A model generated the notes under the pieces. That model worked only from the letters and a program-made list of their open reading frames with translations. It was not told where the DNA came from and made no database searches. From Rhizobium grahamii (GTDB taxonomy: Bacteria; Pseudomonadota; Alphaproteobacteria; Rhizobiales; Rhizobiaceae), in assembly GCF_009498215.1 (NCBI RefSeq), contig NZ_CP043499.1, positions 806,001 through 870,000 of the forward strand: a stretch of 64,000 bases of DNA, written 5' to 3'. Made by a program: the position numbers and the translations under genes. Shown here piece by piece: positions 1 to 9,861 of the stretch; position 1 is the first letter of the stretch, and every line of letters starts with the position of its first letter.

Positions 1-1
1 C

Positions 2-322
2 GGGAAACTTCTGGAGGCCGGATTTGAAGGATATGCGGTCGACTACCGCCGCAACATCCAGACCTACTATCTGCCGGAGGGCGACAGCGTCACGCTTGAG
101 ATGAGTACATCCCAAGGCGCCGTCGAAGCAGCGTTCGCACCGCGAGAAGTGGAGCGTTTGGTCCGTTGGGCGCAGGCGAATGGGCCGGACTACAGCTACA
201 GATCCTTCTGCGAGCGCGTGAAAGAGGCCGGATGCGCGGGGTATCTGGTCTCGTTCCTGGGCCGTCGTGTCGTCTATTTCGGCCGGACGGCCGAAACCCA
301 TGTCGAACACTTCCCGAATTGA
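2..322 (+). CDS. DUF1398-like protein, C-terminal part (5' end outside window)
   Basis: An open frame enters from the left edge and stops at 320-322, giving about 106 residues. It contains GYAVDYRRNIQTYY near the start and a second, similar aromatic stretch (GYLVSFLGRRVVYFGR) near the end, the pattern I associate with the small DUF1398/YbcV family, whose function is unknown. The true start lies to the left of the window. It converges on the MFS gene, with 35 bases between the stops. The family call rests on remembered pattern only. Confidence 0.6.
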   Translation, partial: GKLLEAGFEGYAVDYRRNIQTYYLPEGDSVTLEMSTSQGAVEAAFAPREVERLVRWAQANGPDYSYRSFCERVKEAGCAGYLVSFLGRRVVYFGRTAETHVEHFPN

Positions 323-357
323 ACCGAGGTCTCGGGCGTCTTCGGTTACCCATTCGA

Positions 358-1572
358 TCAGTGGGCGCGCGCCTTTGCGGGACGGACCTTACCGGCCTTC
401 CTGCGAACCAGATCGAGAAGAACCGTCAGTGTTGCCAACACAGTTACGATGGCGACGCCAACGTCGACCGCAAACGCCAGTCCGATCGTGGTCGCGATTT
501 TCCCGAGTGAAAGTGCGACCACGGCCTGCGCCAGGTAAGCCACCAGAAACAGGGCCGAAAGCGTAGTCGCCCAATGCGTGACGGGTGCGTGCGTGTTGAT
601 CAACGACAGGCCACCCAGCAGCAATAGGCTGTATGCCGAGCCCGATCCCACCTGCGCGACTGTGTAGACCGCAAGCGAATGCGTGACCGTCGCTGTCGCC
701 AACAATGTCGCGGAAATGGCGGCGATGACCGCCCCTGCCAGAAGCACCCGCGTCGCGCTTTGGCCACGAGCCGGCGCGGTTGCCACCGCCGATGCGAGAG
801 CAAACAGTGCGATCGTTCCTCCATTCACCAATGCATTCGAAGACGACACGACATCCTTTGCGACCTGCGCGCCGAGCGACAAGGTCATGGACCCCAGGAC
901 ATAGGATGACGTCACCGCAGCCGTTGCCGTGACGAACGTCGCGAACAGGCCGTTGGGAATTGACGGAACCTTGGGTCTCCACACGCCTGCCGGGCGCGAA
1001 GCCGTGTGATTTGGCAGATGCCAGGTCGCTGCCATCAACAGTAGCAGGACACCCGTCAGCACCGCGAAATTCAGCCGCGTTGGCAGCGGAGCATATTCTA
1101 TGAGCGCTCCACCGATCAGTGCAGCCGCCATCATTCCGATCGCCTGGGCGGCTGCCGTTGCGCTCCCAGCCTGGGATGTCTTGTGCGGCGCGCTGAACTC
1201 CACGACTGCCGCGGCCGACGGACCGGCCGAGAGGCCAACCCCGACGCCCATGAAGGCTCGACCAACGAAGATCCAGTCGACATCGGGCGCAACAGCGAAG
1301 ATGAACGCCCCAGTCGCGGATGCGAGCAGCCCGAGCAGCATGGTTTCGCGTCTTCCGATATAGTCGGAAAGGTTGCCGAAGAGAACGAGAACAAGGACGA
1401 CAAAGACCGGATAGATCGCGAATATCGCTGTTGTCGCGAAGGTCGTCAGGTGCCATTCCTGCGCGTAGAGAGGGTAGGTCAGCGTGGGAGCCGCACTGGT
1501 CCAGATCGTGTGGGCAACAACGGCTGCTGCGACCAGGAAGCTCGCCTGCCGGCCAAATACCATTCGTCTCAT
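358..1572 (-). CDS. MFS transporter
   Basis: This is a 404-residue, very hydrophobic inner-membrane protein of the major facilitator superfamily, probably a drug or metabolite exporter. The loop 2-3 signature GNLSDYIGRRE is at residues 66-76 and the hydrophobic profile fits about 12 helices. The start at 1572 was chosen because it follows the metallo-hydrolase stop by 4 bases and has AGGA upstream; the frame extends to 1791, but that part is Arg/Ser-rich and overlaps the preceding gene. It is last in a same-strand set LysR, metallo-hydrolase, MFS. The substrate is unknown. Confidence 0.85.
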   Translation of the reverse strand: MRRMVFGRQASFLVAAAVVAHTIWTSAAPTLTYPLYAQEWHLTTFATTAIFAIYPVFVVLVLVLFGNLSDYIGRRETMLLGLLASATGAFIFAVAPDVDWIFVGRAFMGVGVGLSAGPSAAAVVEFSAPHKTSQAGSATAAAQAIGMMAAALIGGALIEYAPLPTRLNFAVLTGVLLLLMAATWHLPNHTASRPAGVWRPKVPSIPNGLFATFVTATAAVTSSYVLGSMTLSLGAQVAKDVVSSSNALVNGGTIALFALASAVATAPARGQSATRVLLAGAVIAAISATLLATATVTHSLAVYTVAQVGSGSAYSLLLLGGLSLINTHAPVTHWATTLSALFLVAYLAQAVVALSLGKIATTIGLAFAVDVGVAIVTVLATLTVLLDLVRRKAGKVRPAKARAH

Positions 1573-1576
1573 TGGA

Positions 1577-2431
1577 TTACGTCCTAACGCTTGTGAACTT
1601 ATAGGCCGCGCCGATTTTCTCGATCCGTCCGACGCCAGGATATGACCAGTGGAATCCGAGGAGCTTCGCGTTCTCCCGAGCAGCACGATCGAGAAGCGCG
1701 ATCCGGGTCTGGCGCGCCTGGTCCTTGTCCATGTCGAAGCCGAAACTCCAGGTCGGATGCTCAAAGGACACAATCTCGCTGGCAGCCGCATCCACGGTCA
1801 CGATCAACGGAACCTCGCCCTCAAGACGCAGCGAAATATGGCCGGGCGTGTGCCCCGGCGTCGCCAAAACCGAAAGCCCGGACACGACCGCGTCACCATC
1901 CTCCAGGAGGGATACCCGGCCGCTGATCGCAGCGAAGTCACGGCGAGCAGCGCTCACGTAAGGCCGCCTGTCGGCCGGAAGCGCATCCGCATGAGGCCCC
2001 ATCCAGAAACTCCATTCGGCGAAGCCAACGACGTAGCGGGCATTTGGAAAGCGAAGCGATCCATCCTCTCGCGTCACGCCCCATAGATGATCGGGGTGGG
2101 CATGGGAGAGCACGACGATCGTGACATCGGAACTGTGAACGCCGACGCGATTGAGATTTTCCTCGAGCCGACCTTCGCTCGATTGGACGCGGTTCCCGGC
2201 TCCAACGTCTATGAGGATCACATCCTCGCCGGTGACGATGAGCGGTATGTTCGACTGCGCCTTGGCCAGATTGCCTTCACCACCAAGCCGGGTGACGATA
2301 TCGGCCCGTTCTCCGGCATTAGCCTCGGGCGCAAACATCTCACCGGGCAGCGTCAAATGACCGTCGGACAAGACGGTAACGTCGAACTTGCCGTGCCGAA
2401 AACTATGAAATTCTGTCGTGTTCTGAGCCAT
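1577..2431 (-). CDS. MBL-fold metallo-hydrolase
   Basis: A 284-residue metallo-beta-lactamase-fold hydrolase. The zinc motif HxHxDH is H110, H112, D114, H115 (SHAHPDH); TPGHTPGH follows and supplies another metal histidine. The fold covers lactonases, thioesterases and related hydrolases; an N-acyl-homoserine-lactone or aryl ester substrate is possible, but nothing here decides it. The start at 2431 is preceded by AGGAG; the frame extends to 2479 without a better site. It lies 4 bases before the MFS gene and 128 bases after a LysR gene on the same strand, so the three probably form a unit. Confidence 0.85.
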   Translation of the reverse strand: MAQNTTEFHSFRHGKFDVTVLSDGHLTLPGEMFAPEANAGERADIVTRLGGEGNLAKAQSNIPLIVTGEDVILIDVGAGNRVQSSEGRLEENLNRVGVHSSDVTIVVLSHAHPDHLWGVTREDGSLRFPNARYVVGFAEWSFWMGPHADALPADRRPYVSAARRDFAAISGRVSLLEDGDAVVSGLSVLATPGHTPGHISLRLEGEVPLIVTVDAAASEIVSFEHPTWSFGFDMDKDQARQTRIALLDRAARENAKLLGFHWSYPGVGRIEKIGAAYKFTSVRT

Positions 2432-2558
2432 GATCAACTCCTGTCTGGTGCGACAGATGTCGTTCATGGTGCGCTGCAATTAAACTTACGATTTTGGACT
2501 GCGGGCGTTCAGAAACGTTCGGCGCCGTTCAGGCGCTCTAGCAAGAGGCAGGGGGCGC

Positions 2559-3413
2559 TCATCGCGTCGCGAGATGATGGACCGCAAGGTCCACGAAGGC
2601 GCGCAACCGCCCGAGCCGCTTCAAGTCTCGATGATACCCCATCCAGATATCACGTCCCGGAGGAGGTTCGCCGACTTCCAACATTCGCAGCCCAACCTGC
2701 TTGTCGCCGACCGGTCGCGGCAGCACTGCCAATCCCACGCCTGCGGCGCACATCTGCGCTTGGACGTTTCGATTGTTGGATCTGAGGGTGATCGACGCCT
2801 TGGGAAAGAGCGACCTCAGCCAATCGATATCGGCGAATGCGCCGAGGGAATTGTCCATGATGACAAGCGAATGCCCCGCCCCGTCGCCAAGCTTCGGCGA
2901 AGGGAGATCTCTTGCGATGTAGACGCCGTAAGGCATAGCGATCAGCCGTCGCTGGATCACATCGGCCTCGGTGAATTCCTCGATCCTGAAGGCGACATCC
3001 GCCTCCCTCTGGGCGAGGCTGAAGAGCCTTGTGCCGGTGAGCAGTTCTGTATCGACCTCGGGATGAAGGCGCGCGAATTCGGCGATCACGGGCGGCAGCA
3101 CCCAGGCGCCGAACCAATCGGGCGACGTCACGCGAAGGGTTCCGTTCAACCGCATTGCGCCACCAGCGAGACGGCGCTCGAGGGCGAGCGCCGTCTCTTC
3201 CATCTGCTCCGCGATCGAAAGCGCGGCTGTCCCCTCCTCGGTCAGCACGTAACCGTCGGCCGTGCGCTGGAATAACGTCTGGCCGGTTGCCTCCTCTAGC
3301 GAGCGCAGTCGCCGTCCGATCGTCGGGTGGCTCAATCCGAGGGTCTTTGCGGCACCTCCGAGCGTGCCGGCGCGTGCCACCGCGAGAAAGATGCGAACGT
3401 CGCTCCATTCCAT
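2559..3413 (-). CDS. LysR-family transcriptional regulator
   Basis: A 284-residue LysR-type regulator. The N-terminal winged helix-turn-helix occupies residues 1-60 (DVRIFLAVARAGTLGGAAK, then HPTIGRRLRSLEE) and is followed by a substrate-binding effector domain. It is of the group without an obvious extra domain. It is encoded upstream of and on the same strand as the metallo-hydrolase and MFS genes and probably controls them; LysR genes more often diverge from their targets, so this is an inference from position. Confidence 0.88.
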   Translation of the reverse strand: MEWSDVRIFLAVARAGTLGGAAKTLGLSHPTIGRRLRSLEEATGQTLFQRTADGYVLTEEGTAALSIAEQMEETALALERRLAGGAMRLNGTLRVTSPDWFGAWVLPPVIAEFARLHPEVDTELLTGTRLFSLAQREADVAFRIEEFTEADVIQRRLIAMPYGVYIARDLPSPKLGDGAGHSLVIMDNSLGAFADIDWLRSLFPKASITLRSNNRNVQAQMCAAGVGLAVLPRPVGDKQVGLRMLEVGEPPPGRDIWMGYHRDLKRLGRLRAFVDLAVHHLATR

Positions 3414-3530
3414 TTTCAGCGTACCCTCAAGCTGTTCCGCCGGCGCGACGGAGCGTTACGGCTGAGTAGCGCGTTTATGGTTACGCTGCGAGTGGAAACC
3501 ACGCGTTTGCCGATGCCGCTCAGGGATGGT

Positions 3531-3695
3531 TCAGTCGATGCCTCGCAAGATCAGATCGACGCCGGCAAGAAATTGCGCCCGGTCACCGTGCTCCACCAGC
3601 TGCGTCGCGATGCTTTCCAGGAACAGAAGCGGCTTTGAGCTATTGTTCGCCCAGCGATCGATCAGCATCGAGAGCGCACCCTGCCCATTGAGCAT
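3531..3695 (-). pseudogene. TetR-type regulator, C-terminal remnant
   Basis: About 54 codons remain. The fragment resembles the C-terminal end of TetR regulators that sit beside flavin monooxygenases (GQGALSMLIDRWANN, then QFLAGVDLILRGID before the stop). There is no DNA-binding domain: the frame leaves recognisable sequence at about 3695, exactly where the remnant of a flavin monooxygenase begins on the other strand. Not expected to be functional. Confidence 0.6.
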
Positions 3696-3697
3696 CG

Positions 3698-3982
3698 GTG
3701 GACCGCACCCCTGGAGTGACGCTGCTTGGCGACACGGCTCACCTGATGCCACCGTCGGGCGACGGAGCAAACATCGCCATGTTCGATGGAGCCGAGCTGG
3801 CGAAAGCAATTCTGGCACATCCCGATAACCCGGAACTCGCACTCGCCACCTACGAAGAGCTAATGTTTTGCCGCAGCCATGCAGCTGCGGCTGATGCACG
3901 GGAGGTCGTTGATCTATGCCTTGGCGATAAGGCACCTCACAGTCTTGTCGATTTCTTCGCACAACCCCGTGGCATATCGTAA
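3698..3982 (+). pseudogene. FAD-dependent monooxygenase (TetX-like), C-terminal remnant
   Basis: A 94-residue frame begins with GVTLLGDTAHLMPPSGDGAN, the conserved FAD-binding GD motif found near the middle of TetX/UbiH-type monooxygenases, and continues to a natural C-terminus. The N-terminal Rossmann domain with GxGxxG is missing, so the protein cannot bind FAD as its relatives do. With the TetR remnant directly to the left, it looks like what is left after a deletion removed the 5' halves of a divergent regulator/monooxygenase pair. Confidence 0.65.
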
Positions 3983-4016
3983 AATCTCCGAGTGTCGCCT
4001 CCAGATCGAGGCCGGA

Positions 4017-4661
4017 CTACGGCCAGAGCGGCTCCTTGAGCCAACCGCTCTTCGCCTTGCGATATCGAAGCCGTTGATGAAGCCGGTCTGGATTCCCCTG
4101 CCAGAATTCGACCTCATGTGACATGACCATAAAGACCGACCAGTTGGGCGCGACGATATCAGGCGTCTCGGCGATCCGCCGAGCCTGTGCCTCAACTGCA
4201 AGATCGAGTTCGCGGCGAGACGACAGGACCTCGCTTTGACGACCGACCAAGGCGACGGCGCGCGCAGCGGTGGATCGCCGTCGGAAGTCAGAGTTCCGCT
4301 CAGCCTCCGGCGCAGGTAAGGCGATGCCTCGGATCCGGACTTGGCGCCCAAGCTGCTGCCAATAAAACGTCAGCGCAACGTAGGGATTTGCGGCGATCTG
4401 TCGGCCCTTTGGCCCGGCGTCCGTCGTCGCGAAGTGCCAGCCGCGATGGTCGAGATTTTTCAGTATAAGAACGCGCGCGTCCGGCGCCCCGCTTTCATCG
4501 ACCGTGGACAAGATCATCGAACGCGGCTCCCTGACCCCGGACTCGATCGCCTCCCGAAGCCAGATCGAGAAGAGATCGCATGGGTCGTCGCACGTAGCAT
4601 CAAGATCGAACGGCGGGAACGGGCCCGAAAGTGAGGTGAGTGATTGAAGTTGATCCTTCAT
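4017..4661 (-). CDS. Pyridoxamine 5'-phosphate oxidase-family protein (PdxH/PhzG-like)
   Basis: A roughly 214-residue FMN-binding split-barrel protein. It shows the family landmarks in order: REPRSMILSTVD, GPKGRQIAANPYVAL, FYWQQLGRQVRI and, near the C-terminus, VEFWQGNPDRLHQR. Members oxidise pyridoxamine/pyridoxine phosphate or act in phenazine-type pathways. The start is uncertain between 4676 (ATGA overlap with the methyltransferase stop), 4667 and 4661; I prefer 4661 because GAGAGA lies about 8 bases before it. It appears co-transcribed with the methyltransferase. Context gives no vitamin B6 pathway, so it may be a paralogue rather than the housekeeping enzyme. Confidence 0.85.
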   Translation of the reverse strand: MKDQLQSLTSLSGPFPPFDLDATCDDPCDLFSIWLREAIESGVREPRSMILSTVDESGAPDARVLILKNLDHRGWHFATTDAGPKGRQIAANPYVALTFYWQQLGRQVRIRGIALPAPEAERNSDFRRRSTAARAVALVGRQSEVLSSRRELDLAVEAQARRIAETPDIVAPNWSVFMVMSHEVEFWQGNPDRLHQRLRYRKAKSGWLKEPLWP

Positions 4662-4672
4662 GCACATGTCTC

Positions 4673-5449
4673 TCATGGCCTTGCCACGAAAAGTCTCAGC
4701 GATCCCTCGAAAAAGGGCTGCGTGCGTAGTGCGCCGTATCGCGCATCCCATGTTCCGTTCGCGAGATCGCGGCCAAGCTCAGCCACGAAGCGATCGCCGA
4801 CACTTGCATCCACGAAGCTCCAGGCGGAATTGGCAAGTCGCGCACCCGGCTCAAGCAGACGTTCTGGCCGGCCGTAATAGGCCTCGCCAAACCCATCGAC
4901 GCAATTGAGAGGGATCGGCACCGGGAGAATCTCCACCGGTCCGCCTAAGGCCTCGGCGATGGCATCGGGTTCCGGATAGCGCCGGGCCTCCACGGCAATC
5001 ATCTCAGGTGCATAGTCGTTCAGCCAGCAGCGATGCAGTTCCTTCGGATCACAGGAAAGAACAACGACCGGGCCACGCGTGACGCGCCGCATCTCCCGGA
5101 GACCGGCCCTCAAGTCGGACCACTGATGGATCGTAAAAGTCGCCATGCTGGCGTCGAAACTCTGGTCGGCGAAAGGAAGACGTTCGGCGACGGCATCGGT
5201 CGCCGAGGGCAGGTGCGCCGGCCTCTGCGCGCGCATCGAGGCCGAAGGTTCAACGGGCGTGACCTCGCGGTCAACAGGCTCGTAGGAACCGGCCCCTGCC
5301 CCGACGTTTAGGACTGTTCTGGCATCGCCGAGTGCGCTCAAGATGAAGCTCGCAATGTGCGGGTCGGGTTGGCGGTAGGAGATGTAACCTTTCCCGATCA
5401 CGCCGTAGTTGGCATCACCCGCGCTGCCGTCATTATGTCTGTTGCTCAT
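4673..5449 (-). CDS. Class I SAM-dependent methyltransferase
   Basis: A 258-residue methyltransferase. The SAM-binding motif I is NVGAGAGSYEP (about residues 47-57), followed by the acidic strand motif (VTPVEPS) and a loop with AERLPFADQSFDAS, typical of the UbiE/Methyltransf_11 type. The substrate is unknown. It overlaps the start region of the PNPOx-like gene and diverges from a LysR gene across 166 bases, which makes that LysR protein its likely regulator. Confidence 0.85.
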   Translation of the reverse strand: MSNRHNDGSAGDANYGVIGKGYISYRQPDPHIASFILSALGDARTVLNVGAGAGSYEPVDREVTPVEPSASMRAQRPAHLPSATDAVAERLPFADQSFDASMATFTIHQWSDLRAGLREMRRVTRGPVVVLSCDPKELHRCWLNDYAPEMIAVEARRYPEPDAIAEALGGPVEILPVPIPLNCVDGFGEAYYGRPERLLEPGARLANSAWSFVDASVGDRFVAELGRDLANGTWDARYGALRTQPFFEGSLRLFVARP

Positions 5450-5615
5450 CGCTTTTTCCTCGCTTTAAGACGCGTTTATGCTGCCGTGGGAAATGTGTTC
5501 TCCCCGGCCAAAATGTTCCAAAACCGAAACTACTGTTCTCGATGCGGATAAAAAACACTGGAATTGCAATGGCGGAAACCGATATGATCGAACAACCAAT
5601 GTTCCTAAAAGTCAC

Positions 5616-6491
5616 ATGGCGAGAAATATACCTTCTCTCAACGCGCTCCGCGCCTTCGAAGCTGCAGGCCGTCACGGTCGAATGACCCTCGCCGCGGACG
5701 AGTTGAACGTCACCCATAGCGCGGTGAGCCGGCAGGTTCAGCATCTCGAGGAGGTGCTGGGCGTTCCTCTCTTTGAGGGACCAAAGAACAGGCTCCGGTT
5801 GACCGAGGCCGGAGCAGTGCTTCTCGCAGGCCTTAGTGGCGCGTTCGACCAGATCGACGCGTCGGTTCGTGCAGTCGCCGATACCGAGGCTGGGTCGATC
5901 GACGTGTCGTGTCCGGGAACCTTCACGATGCGCTGGCTGATCCCCCGGCTATATCGCTTTCAGGCCGAGTACCCTCAGATAGACGTGCGTCTGACGGCAT
6001 CATCGCGTCCCGTGGATTTCGGCCGGGATGGTTTCGATGTCGCAATCCGGGTTGGCGATCCGCCATGGCCGACAGGCGCGGAGGTCATCCCGTTATTTCC
6101 CGAGCAGACGGGCCCAGTCATGGCGCCGACCGTTGCAACGTTCGAGGGAGCCGCACTCCTTCATACGCGAACACGGCCCCGTGCATGGGAAAATTGGCTC
6201 GCGCGGTCGCGAGCGGCACCGTGGATCGGGCCCAAAGTCGACTATGAGCACTTCTACTTCATGCTCGAAGCTGCAAGGGCGGGATTGGGTGTCTGCGTGG
6301 CGCCATGGCCCTACGTCGTCGATGACATCAAGGCCGGGCGGCTGAAAGCACCACAGGGCTTCATCGACAGCGGCCATCAGTACGTGGCCCTGAGGCGTGC
6401 TCGGCGCAACCGAAAGGCCAGTCTGTTTTGTGATTGGCTGGCAAACGAAGCGTCACAGTTTTCCAGTTCAGAACCGGCTCCCTCAGCGTGA
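5616..6491 (+). CDS. LysR-family transcriptional regulator (GcvA-like)
   Basis: A 291-residue LysR regulator. Its opening (PSLNALRAFEAAGRHGRMTL, then VTHSAVSRQVQHLEE) and the DVSCPGTFTMRWLIPRL stretch match the GcvA/AmpR-like group. The start at 5616 gives the normal LysR N-terminus; the frame reaches back to 5478 but the extra residues are unlike any regulator. It is divergent from the methyltransferase/PNPOx pair and probably regulates it. Confidence 0.88.
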   Translation: MARNIPSLNALRAFEAAGRHGRMTLAADELNVTHSAVSRQVQHLEEVLGVPLFEGPKNRLRLTEAGAVLLAGLSGAFDQIDASVRAVADTEAGSIDVSCPGTFTMRWLIPRLYRFQAEYPQIDVRLTASSRPVDFGRDGFDVAIRVGDPPWPTGAEVIPLFPEQTGPVMAPTVATFEGAALLHTRTRPRAWENWLARSRAAPWIGPKVDYEHFYFMLEAARAGLGVCVAPWPYVVDDIKAGRLKAPQGFIDSGHQYVALRRARRNRKASLFCDWLANEASQFSSSEPAPSA

Positions 6492-6574
6492 CACAATCAC
6501 GACAACCACCCGACCTCACCGGAAATCGCGGTAGCAAGGCTTGACGGTCGCGGTCGCTGCGTCATAAGTGGCCA

Positions 6575-6776
6575 CGACGGTTCCCCGAGAATGACTTCAA
6601 CGGGAATAATAGGGAACACGGTGCGGAAGACCCCAAAGGGACCAAGACCGTGGCTGCCCCCGCAACTGTAAGCGGCTTGCCGATCATCCTCGGGCCGGAG
6701 GGCCATGCCACTGCGACTATCGCGGGAAGGCAGATGACCGACACATATCCGTGAGCCAGGAGACCTGCCGTCAATC
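6575..6776 (+). promoter_or_regulatory. Cobalamin riboswitch (AdoCbl class)
   Basis: Conserved blocks appear in canonical order: GGTTCCCC, then AATAGGGAACACGGTG, GGAAG, GGCTGCCCCCGCAACTGTAAG, the B12 box GCCACTG at 6707-6713, CGGGAAGGC, and the closing GAGCCAGGAGACCTGCCG. The RNA binds adenosylcobalamin and reduces expression of the genes that follow, here a leader ORF and btuFCD-like genes. Boundaries are approximate. A CGGGC/GCCCG hairpin at 6791-6806 lies between the aptamer and the Shine-Dalgarno sequence and may be part of the switch. Confidence 0.95.
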
Positions 6777-6819
6777 ACGATCCAATCAGCCGGGCGGGGA
6801 TGCCCGACAAGGAGCAGAC

Positions 6820-6885
6820 ATGATTGACCAATTTTCCGACCACCTGCGACACGCCATCCGTCTCGATTGGACGATCCGCCGCTAG
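6820..6885 (+). CDS. 21-residue leader ORF between riboswitch and btuF
   Basis: ATG at 6820 follows AAGGAGCAGAC, the best Shine-Dalgarno sequence in this operon, and the ORF stops at 6883-6885, 78 bases before the btuF start. The peptide begins MIDQFSDHLRHAIR and has no known motif. Its position directly after the aptamer and its hairpin suggests it is the translational target of the riboswitch, or a relay to btuF, whose own ribosome site is weak. Coding status is not proven. Confidence 0.45.
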   Translation: MIDQFSDHLRHAIRLDWTIRR

Positions 6886-6963
6886 CACTTTTTCTTTCGT
6901 CGCCGCCGCAATGTCTTGCGCGTCGACACCGCTAGCTCCTTCTTTCCAATCAGAGAATTTCCT

Positions 6964-7980
6964 ATGCGATATCTTTTGCAGACTCTTTCCCTTGCGCTCG
7001 CGCTCGTCGGTACTTCCGCGCCGGTGTTTGCCGCCACCCAATACCCCCTCACCGTCAACAATTGCGGCCAGACGCTGACCTTCGCCAAGCCGCCGACAAA
7101 GATCGTATCAATCGGCCAGGGCATGACCGAGGTCCTTTTCTCGCTAGGGCTCGCCGACAAGATTTCAGGAACGGCCGTATGGGTCGGCCCGGTTCTACCG
7201 CAATATGCCGATGCCAACAGCAAGATCAGACGCTTGGCCGAAAACGATCCGAGCTTCGAATCCGTGGTTGCCGCTGAACCGGATTTGGTCGCTGCCGAAT
7301 TCGAGTGGCACGTCGGGCCCCAGGGTTCAGTCGGTAAACGCGAACAGTTCACCGACCTCGGCATCAACACCTACATCGCGCCGGCCGATTGCGTGGCGAA
7401 GATTAACGCGGACGGCGGCGATGGCGTGCGCAAGGAATTGTTCACGATGGACCTGATCTATCAGGAGATATCAGAACTTTCCGAGATTTTTGACATCAAG
7501 GATCGTGGCGATGCCCTGATTGCCGATCTGAAGAAGCGGGAGGCCGATGCGGTCGCTTCTCTGGGGCTCGTGCCAGGCAAGAACCTCCCTGTCCTCTTCT
7601 GGTTCTCCAGCAAGGAGGTCAAGGGCGATGCCTTCATCGCCGGCAAGAACAGCGCTCCGGCCTACATCCTGAAGACGCTTGGCGCCCGCAACGTCGTTGC
7701 GACCGAGGAGGAATGGCCGCTAGTGGGGTGGGAGACGATCTCCGAGGCCAACCCCGCAGTCATCGTCATCGCCACGATGGACCGCCGGCGCTATGCTGCG
7801 GATGACCCTGCGGTGAAGATCGACTTCCTTGAAAGCGATGCGGTGACCAGGGAACTCGACGCGGTCAAGAACAAGCGCTTCGTGATGATGGACGCGCAGT
7901 CGATGAACCCGACGATCCGGACCATCGACGGCATCGAGATCCTGGCGAACGGCATCAAGTCTTTCGGCCTGTCGCAGTGA
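6964..7980 (+). CDS. btuF: Cobalamin ABC transporter, periplasmic binding protein
   Basis: A 338-residue class III binding protein with a signal peptide (about 1-23, ending APVFA). It has the metal/cobalamin-binding fold seen in TroA/BtuF proteins: TKIVSIGQGMTEVLFSLGL near the N-terminus and a C-terminal stretch with NPTIRTIDGIEILANGI. It delivers cobalamin or a related corrinoid to the permease. The start at 6964 is chosen for the signal peptide, although its ribosome site is poor. Substrate assignment rests on the riboswitch upstream; sequence alone could also fit iron-siderophore binding. Confidence 0.85.
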   Translation: MRYLLQTLSLALALVGTSAPVFAATQYPLTVNNCGQTLTFAKPPTKIVSIGQGMTEVLFSLGLADKISGTAVWVGPVLPQYADANSKIRRLAENDPSFESVVAAEPDLVAAEFEWHVGPQGSVGKREQFTDLGINTYIAPADCVAKINADGGDGVRKELFTMDLIYQEISELSEIFDIKDRGDALIADLKKREADAVASLGLVPGKNLPVLFWFSSKEVKGDAFIAGKNSAPAYILKTLGARNVVATEEEWPLVGWETISEANPAVIVIATMDRRRYAADDPAVKIDFLESDAVTRELDAVKNKRFVMMDAQSMNPTIRTIDGIEILANGIKSFGLSQ

Positions 7981-9013
7981 GCGATATCGGTTCAACGCAT
8001 AGCAGATGGTGGGCGTATGGCGCGCTCACCGTCGCAGCCATCCTGGCGCTCGGCTTCGTGGTCAGCCTTGCCGCGTCCATCGGTGAGATCGCGATACCAG
8101 TCGATACGACGGCAAAGGTCGTGTCGAACCGGCTCTTTGGAACCGCCTTCGAGCTGAGCCGCATCCATCAGGGCATCGTCTGGGATTACAGGCTCAGCCG
8201 CGCGTTGGTGGCGGCAAGCACCGGCGCCTCGCTGGCGCTCAGCGGCGTGATCCTGCAGGCGCTCTTGCGCAATCCGCTTGCCGAACCCTACGTCCTCGGC
8301 ATCTCTGCAGGGGCGTCCACCGGCGCGGTTTCGGTCATGATCCTTGGCCTGGGCTATGGCGTGCTGGGGCTATCAGGCGGAGCCTTCGTCGGCGCCGTCA
8401 TTGCCTTCCTGCTGGTGGGTGTGCTGGCGACCGGAGCGGGAGGCACCAGCGAGCGGATTATCCTTTGCGGCGTGGCGGGCTCGCAACTCTTCAACGCGCT
8501 GACGTCCTACATAGTAACTACCTCGGCCAATGCCGAACAAGCCCGCGGCGTACTGTTCTGGCTGCTTGGGTCGCTGAGCGGTGTACGCTGGCCAGATGTC
8601 TATCTCTCGGTGCCAATCACCGTCATCGGCTTCGTCCTCTGCCTCGCTCACGTTCGCGCACTCGACGCCTTCGCTTTCGGCAGCGACGCGGCGGCGGCCC
8701 TCGGGATTGCCGTGCGCAGGGTGCAGTTCACCCTCCTTGGCGTCACGGCAGCGATGACCGCCGGCGTCGTCAGCATGGTCGGCTCGATCGGTTTCGTCGG
8801 CCTCGTCATTCCGCACGCCGCCCGCTTCCTCGTCGGCCCCTCGCATAGGCGACTGCTGCCCGCGACCGCGTTCGGTGGAGCTATTTTCATGGTCGGCGCC
8901 GACATTGTCTCGCGCATCATCATCCCGCAGCAGGTGCTGCCCATTGGTGTTGTCACCGCTCTGTTCGGCGCGCCTGCCTTCGCCGTCATCCTCTACCGCG
9001 TGCGGAGAAGCGC

Positions 9014-9017
<4 letters not shown>
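7977..9017 (+). CDS. btuC: Cobalamin ABC transporter, permease
   Basis: A 346-residue FecCD/BtuC-type permease with about ten hydrophobic segments. The motifs GVILQALLRNPLAEPYVLGISAGAS and GFVGLVIPHAARFLVG are diagnostic of this family. It starts with GTG overlapping the btuF stop (GTGA) and its own stop overlaps the btuD start (ATGA), so the three genes are translationally coupled under the cobalamin riboswitch. Confidence 0.92.
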
Positions 9018-9778
<761 letters not shown>

Positions 9779-9819
9779 CAAACCCGTATCGCTGCTGGAA
9801 ATCATATCGGCGGACAGGT

Positions 9820-9861
9820 GACCACGGCCCGTCGTAGTTTGGGGTGCGCCGCGCCGTGGTC
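9820..9861 (+). terminator. Possible terminator hairpin after btuD
   Basis: GACCACGGC (9820-9828) is repeated inverted as GCCGTGGTC (9853-9861), with 24 bases between. There is no U-run, so termination is uncertain. The rest of 9779-10026 shows no gene. Confidence 0.35.

Noticed and set aside
1573..1791. N-terminal extension of the MFS transporter
   Set aside because: It overlaps the metallo-hydrolase gene, is Arg/Ser-rich and lacks a ribosome site; the start at 1572 fits the family.
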